Positions 1 to 5,531 of a DNA stretch of 5,788 nt are shown in pieces (position 1 is the first letter of the stretch; each line of letters starts with the position of its first letter). The position numbers were made by a program, and so were the translations under genes. Below the pieces are notes generated by a model. That model was not told the origin of the DNA. It searched no databases and saw only the letters and a list, made by a program, of their open reading frames with translations. The stretch covers positions 1 to 5,788 of the forward strand of contig VERM01000112.1 in the NCBI GenBank assembly GCA_018882645.1. The letters are read 5' to 3'. The DNA comes from Ferruginibacter sp. (GTDB lineage: Bacteria > Bacteroidota > Bacteroidia > Chitinophagales > Chitinophagaceae).

Positions 1-1
1 A

Positions 2-355
2 TCATGCTTCAATCACCCTGCAGTTGTCATCAAATGAAAAATGATCCTTGCCTGTATGGGAATTGATAAATAAGGGATTCAGTTCAGCTACGGCAGCGAG
101 ATTTTTCACCATCCTGGCTATGTAAGTGTCAACAGACTCTATAGCCGGAAAGATTATTTGCATTGAGATAAGATAAAAGTCCGGATTGATGATTCTCAAT
201 GTATCAATGGCCTCCATAAAATCTTTGGTGATTTGATCAGGCGGTTGGAGAAAAAGCTCAGCGCCATTGTATCCTGAGAGATGCACATTTTCAATAAATT
301 CTTTGGGAGAAAAATGATCGTTCCCCCAATAGGAGCAACTATATTTTATTTGCAT
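2..355 (-). CDS. Sugar phosphate isomerase/epimerase-like TIM-barrel protein, N-terminal half only
   Basis: The translation reads as the start of a xylose-isomerase-like TIM barrel (sugar phosphate isomerase/epimerase, AP-endonuclease-2 fold). Strand-like segments lie near residues 3-8, 28-36 (GYNGAELFL), 61-67 and 94-102. The last belongs to the block SHTGKDHFSFDDNCR (99-113), which I recognise from this family. Proteins of this fold are usually about 260-300 residues, but this frame meets TGA at bases 4-2 after 117 residues, so only about four of eight barrel strands are encoded. Either the gene is frameshifted or truncated, or there is a sequence error at the window edge; the missing half cannot be seen. 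The ATG at 355-353 gives the normal family N-terminus (MQIKYSCSYWG). The gene lies 10 bases after the dioxygenase gene on the same strand, so co-transcription is likely. Such enzymes isomerise or epimerise sugars or related polyols in the cytoplasm; the substrate here is unknown. Confidence 0.78.
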   Translation of the reverse strand: MQIKYSCSYWGNDHFSPKEFIENVHLSGYNGAELFLQPPDQITKDFMEAIDTLRIINPDFYLISMQIIFPAIESVDTYIARMVKNLAAVAELNPLFINSHTGKDHFSFDDNCRVIEA

Positions 356-365
356 GTTAGCTGTA

Positions 366-1193
366 TTAATTAAAACCTTTTAACTCGGATAAGTTTCGTT
401 GGAGCCAGTTTTGTTTTGGATAATCTGCCTTGCTGTCGATGGTATGTATGGCATAAGCCTGGCGGGATTTTCCGCTGGTGTTGGGCAGACTGTAATGGGG
501 AAGTAATCCATGCAGGACAATACAAGTGCCTTTTTTCACTTCAAGCGGAATCATGCCTTCCATGGAATAAGGTACATCATTCATCATGTGCATTTCGGTG
601 CCCCCACCATGTTTTCTTCTGAACCAGGAACGAAGCGAAGTACTGTGTCCGCCGGGTTTTGCCCAAAGGCAACCGTTTTCTGTGTTGGCATCTTCCAGTG
701 CAAACCAGAAGCCAATGCAGGACTCGGGTTCTGTATATAAAAAGGATGAATCCTGGTGGACATCTACAATGCCTCCAATTTTTGCATGTTTGAGAATGAG
801 CATACTTTGAATAATCACATATTCATCCAGACCGAGCTCTTTGGCCAGTTTTTTTAACTGCGGTGAACGGGAAAACTCGTTGAAAACCGGATCAAGATCA
901 TGCAGAGCATGCCCGATTTTATTCAAAGATTTAAACAAAGAATTTTTCAGCTGTCCGCTATTGTCAAATGCGTCTTTTTCAAAGAAGAAAGAAATCTTAT
1001 CGCCCGATTCCAGAAAATAATCGTCGCTTGTTTTGGTTTGTTCTGTTGTTTGAAAAACAGATGCATGTCCTTTATAGTCATACTTTTCGGCAAGCTCCAT
1101 ACCTCTTTTCATCAATGCATCGCATTGTTCGGGGGAGTTAAAATTTTCAAGAATCAGGTAACCTTGTTGTTTAAAAAGATCTTTTTTGTCCAT
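366..1193 (-). CDS. Phytanoyl-CoA dioxygenase family protein (PHYHD1-like Fe(II)/2-oxoglutarate oxygenase)
   Basis: This 275-residue protein is a non-haem Fe(II)/2-oxoglutarate-dependent dioxygenase of the PhyH family. The metal-binding facial triad is visible: H146 and D148 in VDVHQDSSF, and H233 in LPHYSLPNTSG. R244 in KSRQAY lies 11 residues after the distal histidine, the same spacing as the 2-oxoglutarate-binding arginine of human phytanoyl-CoA hydroxylase. The stretches DYFLESGDKISFFFEK (58-73), NKIGHALHDLDPVF (91-104), FLYTEP (151-156) and TENGCLW (171-177) closely resemble human PHYHD1 as I remember it. The length is also close (PHYHD1 is about 290), so the gene appears complete. It should couple oxidative decarboxylation of 2-oxoglutarate to hydroxylation of a small cytoplasmic substrate, but no substrate is established for this subgroup. 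It is the first gene of a probable two-gene unit with the downstream TIM-barrel gene. The ATG at 1193-1191 has no clear Shine-Dalgarno sequence. Confidence 0.95.
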   Translation of the reverse strand: MDKKDLFKQQGYLILENFNSPEQCDALMKRGMELAEKYDYKGHASVFQTTEQTKTSDDYFLESGDKISFFFEKDAFDNSGQLKNSLFKSLNKIGHALHDLDPVFNEFSRSPQLKKLAKELGLDEYVIIQSMLILKHAKIGGIVDVHQDSSFLYTEPESCIGFWFALEDANTENGCLWAKPGGHSTSLRSWFRRKHGGGTEMHMMNDVPYSMEGMIPLEVKKGTCIVLHGLLPHYSLPNTSGKSRQAYAIHTIDSKADYPKQNWLQRNLSELKGFN

Positions 1194-1385
1194 ATATTTT
1201 TTAATTTGAACGTACGAGCTTGGCTACTTTTTTAGTTGAGTAGTTTAGGGGTTTAGGTGGTTTATGGTTTGTATAAATGATCTATTCTGAACATCTAAAC
1301 TCCTCAAATATTAAACTTAATTTGAGTAACAAATTATATGGAAGTTATGTTTTTTCATCCGAATATTTATTCAAGAAGCTGATAT

Positions 1386-1413
1386 TTTGTTAATATTGAG
1401 CCATATATATTTA
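1386..1413 (+). promoter_or_regulatory. Possible Bacteroidota-type promoter (-33/-7) for the oxidase-family gene
   Basis: TTTG at 1386-1389 is followed after 16 bases by TATATTTA at 1406-1413, which matches the Bacteroidota -7 consensus TAnnTTTG at all fixed positions but the last. The spacing is a little shorter than usual. The placement, 24 bases before the ATG, is reasonable. In AT-rich DNA such matches arise by chance, so this is weak. Confidence 0.25.
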
Positions 1414-1424
1414 TTAAACTAAAT

Positions 1425-1430
1425 AGGGGA
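1425..1430 (+). promoter_or_regulatory. Ribosome binding site AGGGGA
   Basis: AGGGGA lies 7 bases upstream of the ATG at 1438 and is the clearest Shine-Dalgarno-like sequence in the window. It fixes the start of the pyridoxamine-oxidase-family gene and contrasts with the weak or missing sites at the other starts. Confidence 0.65.
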
Positions 1431-1437
1431 ATATATT

Positions 1438-2055
1438 ATGATTGCTTTTGAAACGGAACAGACGGATGATTTAAAATTTGTGGAGGAATTGTGCTGGAAG
1501 TTATTGTCATACGGAGCGGGAGACAGGCGCAGTGCCATGCGGAATGTGGTAGTAGGCAATGCGGTTGATGGTAAGTCTTTTATGCAGACGGTCACCTTAA
1601 GGCGGGTGGAAGTTGCGGATAGAAAAGTTTTTTTTCATACCGATATCCGTAGTGAAAAATTAAATGCGATTCAACAATCAGGCCATTTATCCTGGCTGGC
1701 GCATGATCCGACAAACAGATCGCAGATAAGGCTGTTTGGGGAAACGGCTATACATCACCGTGATGCTTTATGTGCGGAGCATTGGGCAAAAACGAAACAT
1801 CCCAGCAGAAGATGTTATTTGTCGCCGGAGGGTCCCGGAACGAGGATAGAGGGAGTTGCTTCCAGTGAGAATAAATATCTTGAGAACTTTGCTTATACTA
1901 TGGAGGAGAGCGAAGCCGGATTTGAAAACTTTGTGGTTGTTGAAACTTGTGTTGAATGGATGGACTGGTACTATACACACAGCAAGGGTAATCGCAGAGC
2001 TGAATTTGAATATGAAAATGGGGTATTGAAAAGTATGGGGTGGAGGGTTTCATGA
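1438..2055 (+). CDS. Pyridoxamine 5'-phosphate oxidase family FMN-binding protein
   Basis: This 205-residue cytoplasmic protein has the split-barrel flavin-binding fold of the pyridoxamine 5'-phosphate oxidase family. The segment MQTVTLRRVE (49-58), then KVFFHTDIRSEKLNAIQQ (63-80) and HLSWLAHD (83-90), follows the PNPOx order: an R-x-V-x-L-R-type strand, a second strand ending in a phosphate-contacting S-x-K loop, and a third strand. QIRLFGETAIHH (96-107) corresponds to the R-V-x-G strand. The C-terminus has WMDWYYTHSKGNRRAEFEYE (174-193) and ends GWRVS, resembling the R-rich C-terminal strand of PNPOx relatives. Divergence from classical PdxH makes true vitamin B6 synthesis uncertain; it could be another FMN-dependent oxidase or reductase (Pyridox_oxase_2 or Alr4036-like group). 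It is preceded by a good ribosome binding site and appears monocistronic. Its TGA stop (2053-2055) lies inside the left arm of the long palindrome that follows. Confidence 0.9.
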   Translation: MIAFETEQTDDLKFVEELCWKLLSYGAGDRRSAMRNVVVGNAVDGKSFMQTVTLRRVEVADRKVFFHTDIRSEKLNAIQQSGHLSWLAHDPTNRSQIRLFGETAIHHRDALCAEHWAKTKHPSRRCYLSPEGPGTRIEGVASSENKYLENFAYTMEESEAGFENFVVVETCVEWMDWYYTHSKGNRRAEFEYENGVLKSMGWRVS

Positions 2056-2095
2056 TTTTTTCCTCACGGTTTAAACCGTGGGGAAAAAAATCATG
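2051..2095. repeat. Long palindrome, REP-like copy 1
   Basis: The centre is the perfect 16-base palindrome CACGGTTTAAACCGTG (2065-2080). Outside it, CATGATTTTTTCCT (2051-2064) pairs with the segment 2081-2095 with one T/G mismatch (2064 and 2081) and one extra A on the right. The arms are therefore about 22 bases each. It overlaps the last five bases of the oxidase-family gene, including the stop codon. The T-run comes before the core and the A-run after it, so it lacks the U-tract of a classical terminator on either strand. It could still fold in RNA and protect 3' ends. Confidence 0.85.
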
Positions 2096-2124
2096 GACTA
2101 AAATAAATATGTAATCCTAAACGA

Positions 2125-2152
2125 TTAGCCCACGGTTTAAACCGTGGGCTAA
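2125..2152. repeat. Perfect 28-base palindrome, REP-like copy 2
   Basis: This is a perfect inverted repeat centred between 2138 and 2139, with core CCCACGGTTTAAACCGTGGG and flanks TTAG and CTAA. It shares the 16-base centre with the palindrome at 2051-2095, and the two centres are 66 bases apart. The outer arm (TTAGCC paired with GGCTAA) differs from that of the first copy. The form and intergenic position fit a repetitive extragenic palindrome; genome copy number cannot be judged from here. Confidence 0.9.
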
Positions 2153-2180
2153 AAATTAAACCGTGGGTTAAAAATTAAAC
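2137..2180. repeat. Tandem 19-base half-palindrome repeat
   Basis: TTAAACCGTGGGCTAAAAA at 2137-2155 is followed directly by TTAAACCGTGGGTTAAAAA at 2156-2174, with one difference (C2149 against T2168). A third partial unit, TTAAAC, follows at 2175-2180. The first unit overlaps the right half of the palindrome at 2125-2152, so the second is a half-palindrome duplicate without its complementary arm. This looks like slippage or unequal exchange within the repeat cluster. Confidence 0.85.
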
Positions 2181-2196
2181 ATGCGATACTGAATGC

Positions 2197-2223
2197 CGCC
2201 GCCTTGTGTTTTCACAAGCGGCG
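2197..2223. terminator. GC-rich hairpin between convergent genes, possible bidirectional terminator
   Basis: The left arm CGCCGCCTTGTG (2197-2208) and right arm CACAAGCGGCG (2213-2223) form an 11-base-pair stem with one bulged C and a TTTT loop. It sits 27 bases beyond the stop of the minus-strand receptor gene and about 140 bases beyond the plus-strand oxidase-family gene. Neither strand shows a run of T after the stem, so it is not a textbook intrinsic terminator. Termination or 3'-end stabilisation is inferred from structure and position. Confidence 0.45.
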
Positions 2224-2250
2224 ATTAGAATACTCATACTCCTCTAGCTT

Positions 2251-4701
2251 CTAAAACTCCACAATAAATCCAATTGTAGGCAGTACCGTCCCTCCTATAT
2301 TTTCCAGTATCACCGGTATGGCATTACTGCCGTCTTTTTTAATTGGCTGACGATTGATGCTTACAAAATCGGTATTGTCTGCATTTCTTTTAAAGGTGTA
2401 TTGAGGTATTCCTGAACTTTTGGACCCATAAAAATTGGTAATGTCTAAAAATAAGTCGAGTGTAACTTTTTTATAGTTCCATTTTTTATCAATACGAATA
2501 TCGCCTGCATGAAAGGCCGGTAGTCTTTGTGTATTCACCAATGCATTATTAAAGATGCCTGTTCCCAGCGTAAGGAAATTTAATCGGCTTTGTTCTAAAT
2601 CATAAGGGGTAAATGGTGCTTCTCCCTGATAGCGGAATTTCAGACCCAGCTCCCAGTTGTTATTGAATTTGTATCCCATCGTCAGGCTTACGAGATGTCT
2701 GTTGTCCCAGCTTGCAGGAGCATAAACGCCTTTTGATGTGGTAAACTCGCTTCGGTACCAGGTATAACTGAATACTCCAAAAATTCTTTTCGTAAGTTTT
2801 TGCTGCGCAAAAAATTCAAATCCGAATGCACGTCCTTTTCCATTTTGCTGAATGGGCTCATTACCAATGGCGCCAAATTCAGTGCCTTTGTTGGCCAGAC
2901 TGATTCCGTCATTTACACTTACAGGGTAATTGCTGTATTGTTTATAAAAACCTTCTAGCGTAAAACGTGTGGCGCTGTTGGGTAAAAATTCAACTCCGGA
3001 AACGTAGTGAATGCTTCTGATGTACTTGCCGGGATTAGCTATGTTGTTTCCGTTTCGTGTATCCGTAAACGCGAGTTGGGTGTAAGAAGGGAGTCTGTAG
3101 TATATGCCATAACTGGCGCTTGCATTCCATTTGTCTGTAATGGCATAGCTCAGACTGATACGCGGACTCAATTGATTGAGTAAATTATTATCACTGTTTT
3201 TTAATGTATTTGCATCGGCTCTCAATCCGGCATTAATTCCCAGTTTATTATTCAGTATTCTTGTTCCCGCTTGAATGAATCCTCCATAACGTAAAAAATT
3301 GGTGCCAATATTGGTATTGAATTTTATTTCATCCTGAATGGTATTTCCGAATCCATCTGTAATAGCCGGACGAACGAGTTGTGAAAAATTGTTGTCAAAT
3401 TCAACATATTGCGCGACGACACCATAGCTTAATTTCCAGTCGTCCAGATTTTTGGTAACATCGAAACGCAATTTATTTTCTGTTTCGTTGCTTCGAATGT
3501 TCAGGGTCACTTTATTCTCATCCGGATTTTCATTGTCTTCATATTTTATAGCAGTGTTATCCAGCGTATTTCTGCTGATTGCCAGGCTCCAGTAGCCTTT
3601 GCTGATAAGTCTTTTGAGAGAAGCCCCAATACTATAGCTGTTTTGATTGATAATGGGATTACTGTTGATAGCGTATAATTTATCGGGTGTGGATGTTTTG
3701 GGAGCAGCAAATCGAAATTCGTCAATCGCGCCAATGCCGAGTACGTTGAGGGTTGTTTTGTTGTCTATTCTGGTGGTGGTTTTAAACTGAAAATCCCAAT
3801 AATTTGGTCTGATCGGAAGGTCTATTGCCTGAAACAATAACTGCAGGTAACTCCTGCGTGCAGAGGCCAGAAAAGTTGTCTTTTTGCTGATAGGCCCTTC
3901 AAAGGTTGCTGCCAGCTCCGTAGCGCTCAATCTAACGTTGCCCTGTATGCGATTGCTGTTGCCTGTTTTCTGTTTGAATTGAAAAACGCTGCTGAGTGTA
4001 TTGTCATAGCGGGCATCAAAAGCAGAAGTACTGAGCTTTACATCTTCAATAAAGCTGACATTGAGGATGCCTTGTGGTCCGCCGCCGCTGCCTTGTGTAC
4101 TGAAGTGGTTGATGATTGGCACTTCAATACCATCGAGATAAAATACGTTTTCACTTGGTGCGCCGCCACGGATGATGATATCATTTCTGAAGCTGCCGCC
4201 TGCCGCACCGCCACCAACACCGGGAAGGGATTGAATCACTTTGCTGATATCAAAGTTCCCTCCCGGATTGGCCTTGATATCTTCAGTGGTCAGCCGCTGT
4301 ACACTCAAAGGATTTTCTAATGTAGCAGCCTTTACCGTATTGCGTTTCCCGGTTATAATCACTTCTCCAAGTTGTTGACTGGAACGTTCAAGTTCAACAG
4401 ACAAAGTATTTTCATTTCCAGTTGTTATTACTACATTGGAAAGGCTTTTTGGAATGTAGCTAACTGCACTGAAATTGATGGAATAACTCCCGGGCTTGAT
4501 GTTGCTTATTCGAAAAAATCCGGTTGAATCAGATACGGCCGATTGTTTTCCCGGCTCTAATACTATGGAGATGCCTGTTAAAAGCTGTTGGCTGTTTTTG
4601 TCAACAATGGTTCCACTGATACTAGCAGTATTTTGCGCTAAGGAATGGGTGCTGTAAAATCCAAGGAGAACGAATAGAAAAGTGCAGTAAAATTTGCTCA
4701 T
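2251..4701 (-). CDS. TonB-dependent outer-membrane receptor with carboxypeptidase-regulatory-like domain
   Basis: This 816-residue protein is an outer-membrane active transporter powered by the TonB-ExbB-ExbD complex. It begins with a signal peptide (1-22, likely cleavage after SLA before Q23). A CarboxypepD-regulatory-like beta-sandwich follows (about 27-105; ISGTIVDKNSQ, DSTGFFRISNIKPGSYSI). A TonB-box-like segment LGEVIITGKR lies at 111-120. The plug domain covers about 128-245, with VIQSLPGVGGG (155-165), IIIRGGAPSENVFYLDGIEVP (175-195, written here as one plug block) and FIEDVKLSTSAFDARYDN (217-234). The rest is a 22-strand-type beta-barrel, ending in phenylalanine (GFIVEF) as expected for recognition by the BAM machinery. 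Length and architecture look complete. No SusD-like lipoprotein, anti-sigma factor or siderophore gene lies beside it, so the ligand (polysaccharide, peptide, siderophore or other) cannot be assigned. The ATG at 4701-4699 has no obvious Shine-Dalgarno sequence, as is usual in Bacteroidota. Confidence 0.96.
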   Translation of the reverse strand: MSKFYCTFLFVLLGFYSTHSLAQNTASISGTIVDKNSQQLLTGISIVLEPGKQSAVSDSTGFFRISNIKPGSYSINFSAVSYIPKSLSNVVITTGNENTLSVELERSSQQLGEVIITGKRNTVKAATLENPLSVQRLTTEDIKANPGGNFDISKVIQSLPGVGGGAAGGSFRNDIIIRGGAPSENVFYLDGIEVPIINHFSTQGSGGGPQGILNVSFIEDVKLSTSAFDARYDNTLSSVFQFKQKTGNSNRIQGNVRLSATELAATFEGPISKKTTFLASARRSYLQLLFQAIDLPIRPNYWDFQFKTTTRIDNKTTLNVLGIGAIDEFRFAAPKTSTPDKLYAINSNPIINQNSYSIGASLKRLISKGYWSLAISRNTLDNTAIKYEDNENPDENKVTLNIRSNETENKLRFDVTKNLDDWKLSYGVVAQYVEFDNNFSQLVRPAITDGFGNTIQDEIKFNTNIGTNFLRYGGFIQAGTRILNNKLGINAGLRADANTLKNSDNNLLNQLSPRISLSYAITDKWNASASYGIYYRLPSYTQLAFTDTRNGNNIANPGKYIRSIHYVSGVEFLPNSATRFTLEGFYKQYSNYPVSVNDGISLANKGTEFGAIGNEPIQQNGKGRAFGFEFFAQQKLTKRIFGVFSYTWYRSEFTTSKGVYAPASWDNRHLVSLTMGYKFNNNWELGLKFRYQGEAPFTPYDLEQSRLNFLTLGTGIFNNALVNTQRLPAFHAGDIRIDKKWNYKKVTLDLFLDITNFYGSKSSGIPQYTFKRNADNTDFVSINRQPIKKDGSNAIPVILENIGGTVLPTIGFIVEF

Positions 4702-4862
4702 TATTTAATGGTTTGTTGTGAGTGGTAATATATAACACCTAAATATCAGGATTGTTTAGGCTATTGGTTTTTTCTGTTTACAAATATTATACACTAATTT
4801 GCGTTAAATGAGAATGATTCAATATTGCCGGATATTAAACAATATTGGTTTTAGGTAAAATT
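4702..4862. other. Divergent intergenic region between receptor and PAP2 genes
   Basis: This AT-rich spacer must hold the promoters of both flanking genes. I could not identify a convincing TTTG/TAnnTTTG promoter on either strand. TAATTTG at 4795-4801 is one base short of the -7 consensus spacing. The main visible structure is the CAATATTG pair at 4820-4847. There is no open frame or RNA gene. Confidence 0.4.
4820..4847. promoter_or_regulatory. Pair of CAATATTG palindromes, possible operator
   Basis: The 8-base palindrome CAATATTG occurs at 4820-4827 and again at 4840-4847, exactly 20 bases apart, or about two helical turns. The second copy ends 15 bases before the PAP2 ATG. Same-face spacing near a start would suit a dimeric regulator, but the motif is short and AT-rich, so chance is possible. 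Confidence 0.3.
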
Positions 4863-5498
4863 ATGAACAGAAAGTCCCTGAAATTCCACTTATCACATTT
4901 TTATTTTGTTTGTCTCTCTCTAATGCTTTTGTTTTTTTTGATTTTTTTGATGGCCAGAGGACATGCCGGTTCTTTTTTGATGCTAAACAGTATTCACAAT
5001 AAACCACTCGATGTATTTTTTGCAGGGTTTACTTTTATAGGAGATGGGATTTTTGCGGTTTTGCTTTGCGTCATTTTGTTTTTATTTATCAAAACCCAGC
5101 GGCTCTCAATGGTTTTAATGGTTTCATATATTGTTTCCGGCTTGCTGGCTCAACTGGTCAAACATTTTATCAATAGTCCAAGGCCAATTTCTTTTTTTAC
5201 ACCAGAACAATATAATAAGTATCTCGAGGGCGTACATATAGCCGGTGCATATAGTTTTCCATCCGGACATACCACAACAGCTTTTGCTCTGGCTACCGTA
5301 TTGGCTTGTTTTACCAATAAGAAATTGTTGCAGCTTGTATATCTTTTACTGGCATCTTTAGCCGGCTATTCCAGGATTTATCTCGGCCAGCATTTTCTCA
5401 CAGATGTTTTATGTGGAGCGATTTTAGGAACTTTGATTGCAGTAATAACGATACAGATTTCTGAAAAAATAGGGTACAAAAAACCGATTACATTGTAG
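4863..5498 (+). CDS. PAP2-family membrane phosphatase
   Basis: This 211-residue integral membrane protein belongs to the type 2 phosphatidic acid phosphatase family. All three signature motifs are present: K100-x6-R107-P108 (KHFINSPRP), PSGH at 133-136, and S170-R171-x5-H177-x3-D181 (SRIYLGQHFLTD). H136 and H177 would be the catalytic histidines. Hydrophobic segments near 13-31, 51-76, 82-100, 137-150, 154-170 and 182-198 fit the usual six-helix fold, with the active site on the periplasmic side. The substrate could be undecaprenyl pyrophosphate, phosphatidylglycerol phosphate or lipid A phosphate; the sequence alone does not decide. I chose the ATG at 4863, with AGG at 4853-4855 as a weak ribosome binding site, rather than the upstream in-frame TTG at 4845, which lies in the CAATATTG repeat. 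The adjoining glycosyltransferase gene starts about 33 bases downstream, which suggests an operon and a role in lipid-carrier metabolism. Confidence 0.93.
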   Translation: MNRKSLKFHLSHFYFVCLSLMLLFFLIFLMARGHAGSFLMLNSIHNKPLDVFFAGFTFIGDGIFAVLLCVILFLFIKTQRLSMVLMVSYIVSGLLAQLVKHFINSPRPISFFTPEQYNKYLEGVHIAGAYSFPSGHTTTAFALATVLACFTNKKLLQLVYLLLASLAGYSRIYLGQHFLTDVLCGAILGTLIAVITIQISEKIGYKKPITL

Positions 5499-5531
5499 AA
5501 ACAGATCTCAGTACATCATAAAAATTCATTT

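Larger units (their letters stand above)
1194..1437. other. Divergent intergenic region with imperfect inverted repeat
   Basis: This AT-rich spacer separates the minus-strand dioxygenase gene from the plus-strand oxidase-family gene, so it should hold both promoters. An inverted repeat is visible: TTGAGTAGTTTAG at 1236-1248 matches the reverse complement of 1295-1307 at 12 of 13 positions, with 46 bases between the arms. The left arm runs into short GGTTTAGG-like direct repeats at 1243-1270. I found no open frame of interest and no RNA gene. A regulator-binding role is possible but unproven. Confidence 0.4.

Noticed and set aside
416..1235. Plus-strand open frames opposite the dioxygenase gene
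   Set aside because: Low-complexity, Cys- and Phe-rich translations with no recognisable family; they lie antisense to a gene with clear catalytic motifs.
1194..1437. tRNA or small RNA gene in the divergent spacer
   Set aside because: No cloverleaf, T-loop motif or compact GC-rich fold was visible; only the weak inverted repeat.
2051..2095. Classical rho-independent terminator
   Set aside because: On both strands the hairpin core is preceded by T and followed by A, the reverse of the expected U-tract.
2051..2180. CRISPR array
   Set aside because: The repeats are palindromic, adjacent or overlapping, and lack regular unique spacers; no cas gene is present.
3979..4320. Plus-strand 113-residue open frame opposite the receptor plug region
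   Set aside because: It is antisense to the strongly conserved plug domain and its translation shows no domain or plausible start context.
4786..4791. TATAAT on the minus strand upstream of the receptor gene
   Set aside because: It matches the E. coli -10 box, but Bacteroidota primary sigma factors prefer TAnnTTTG, there is no matching upstream element, and the DNA is AT-rich.
4845..4862. Upstream TTG start for the PAP2 gene
   Set aside because: The added residues MVLGKI are not needed by the family, an ATG with AGG seven bases upstream lies at 4863, and the TTG falls in a probable regulatory repeat.
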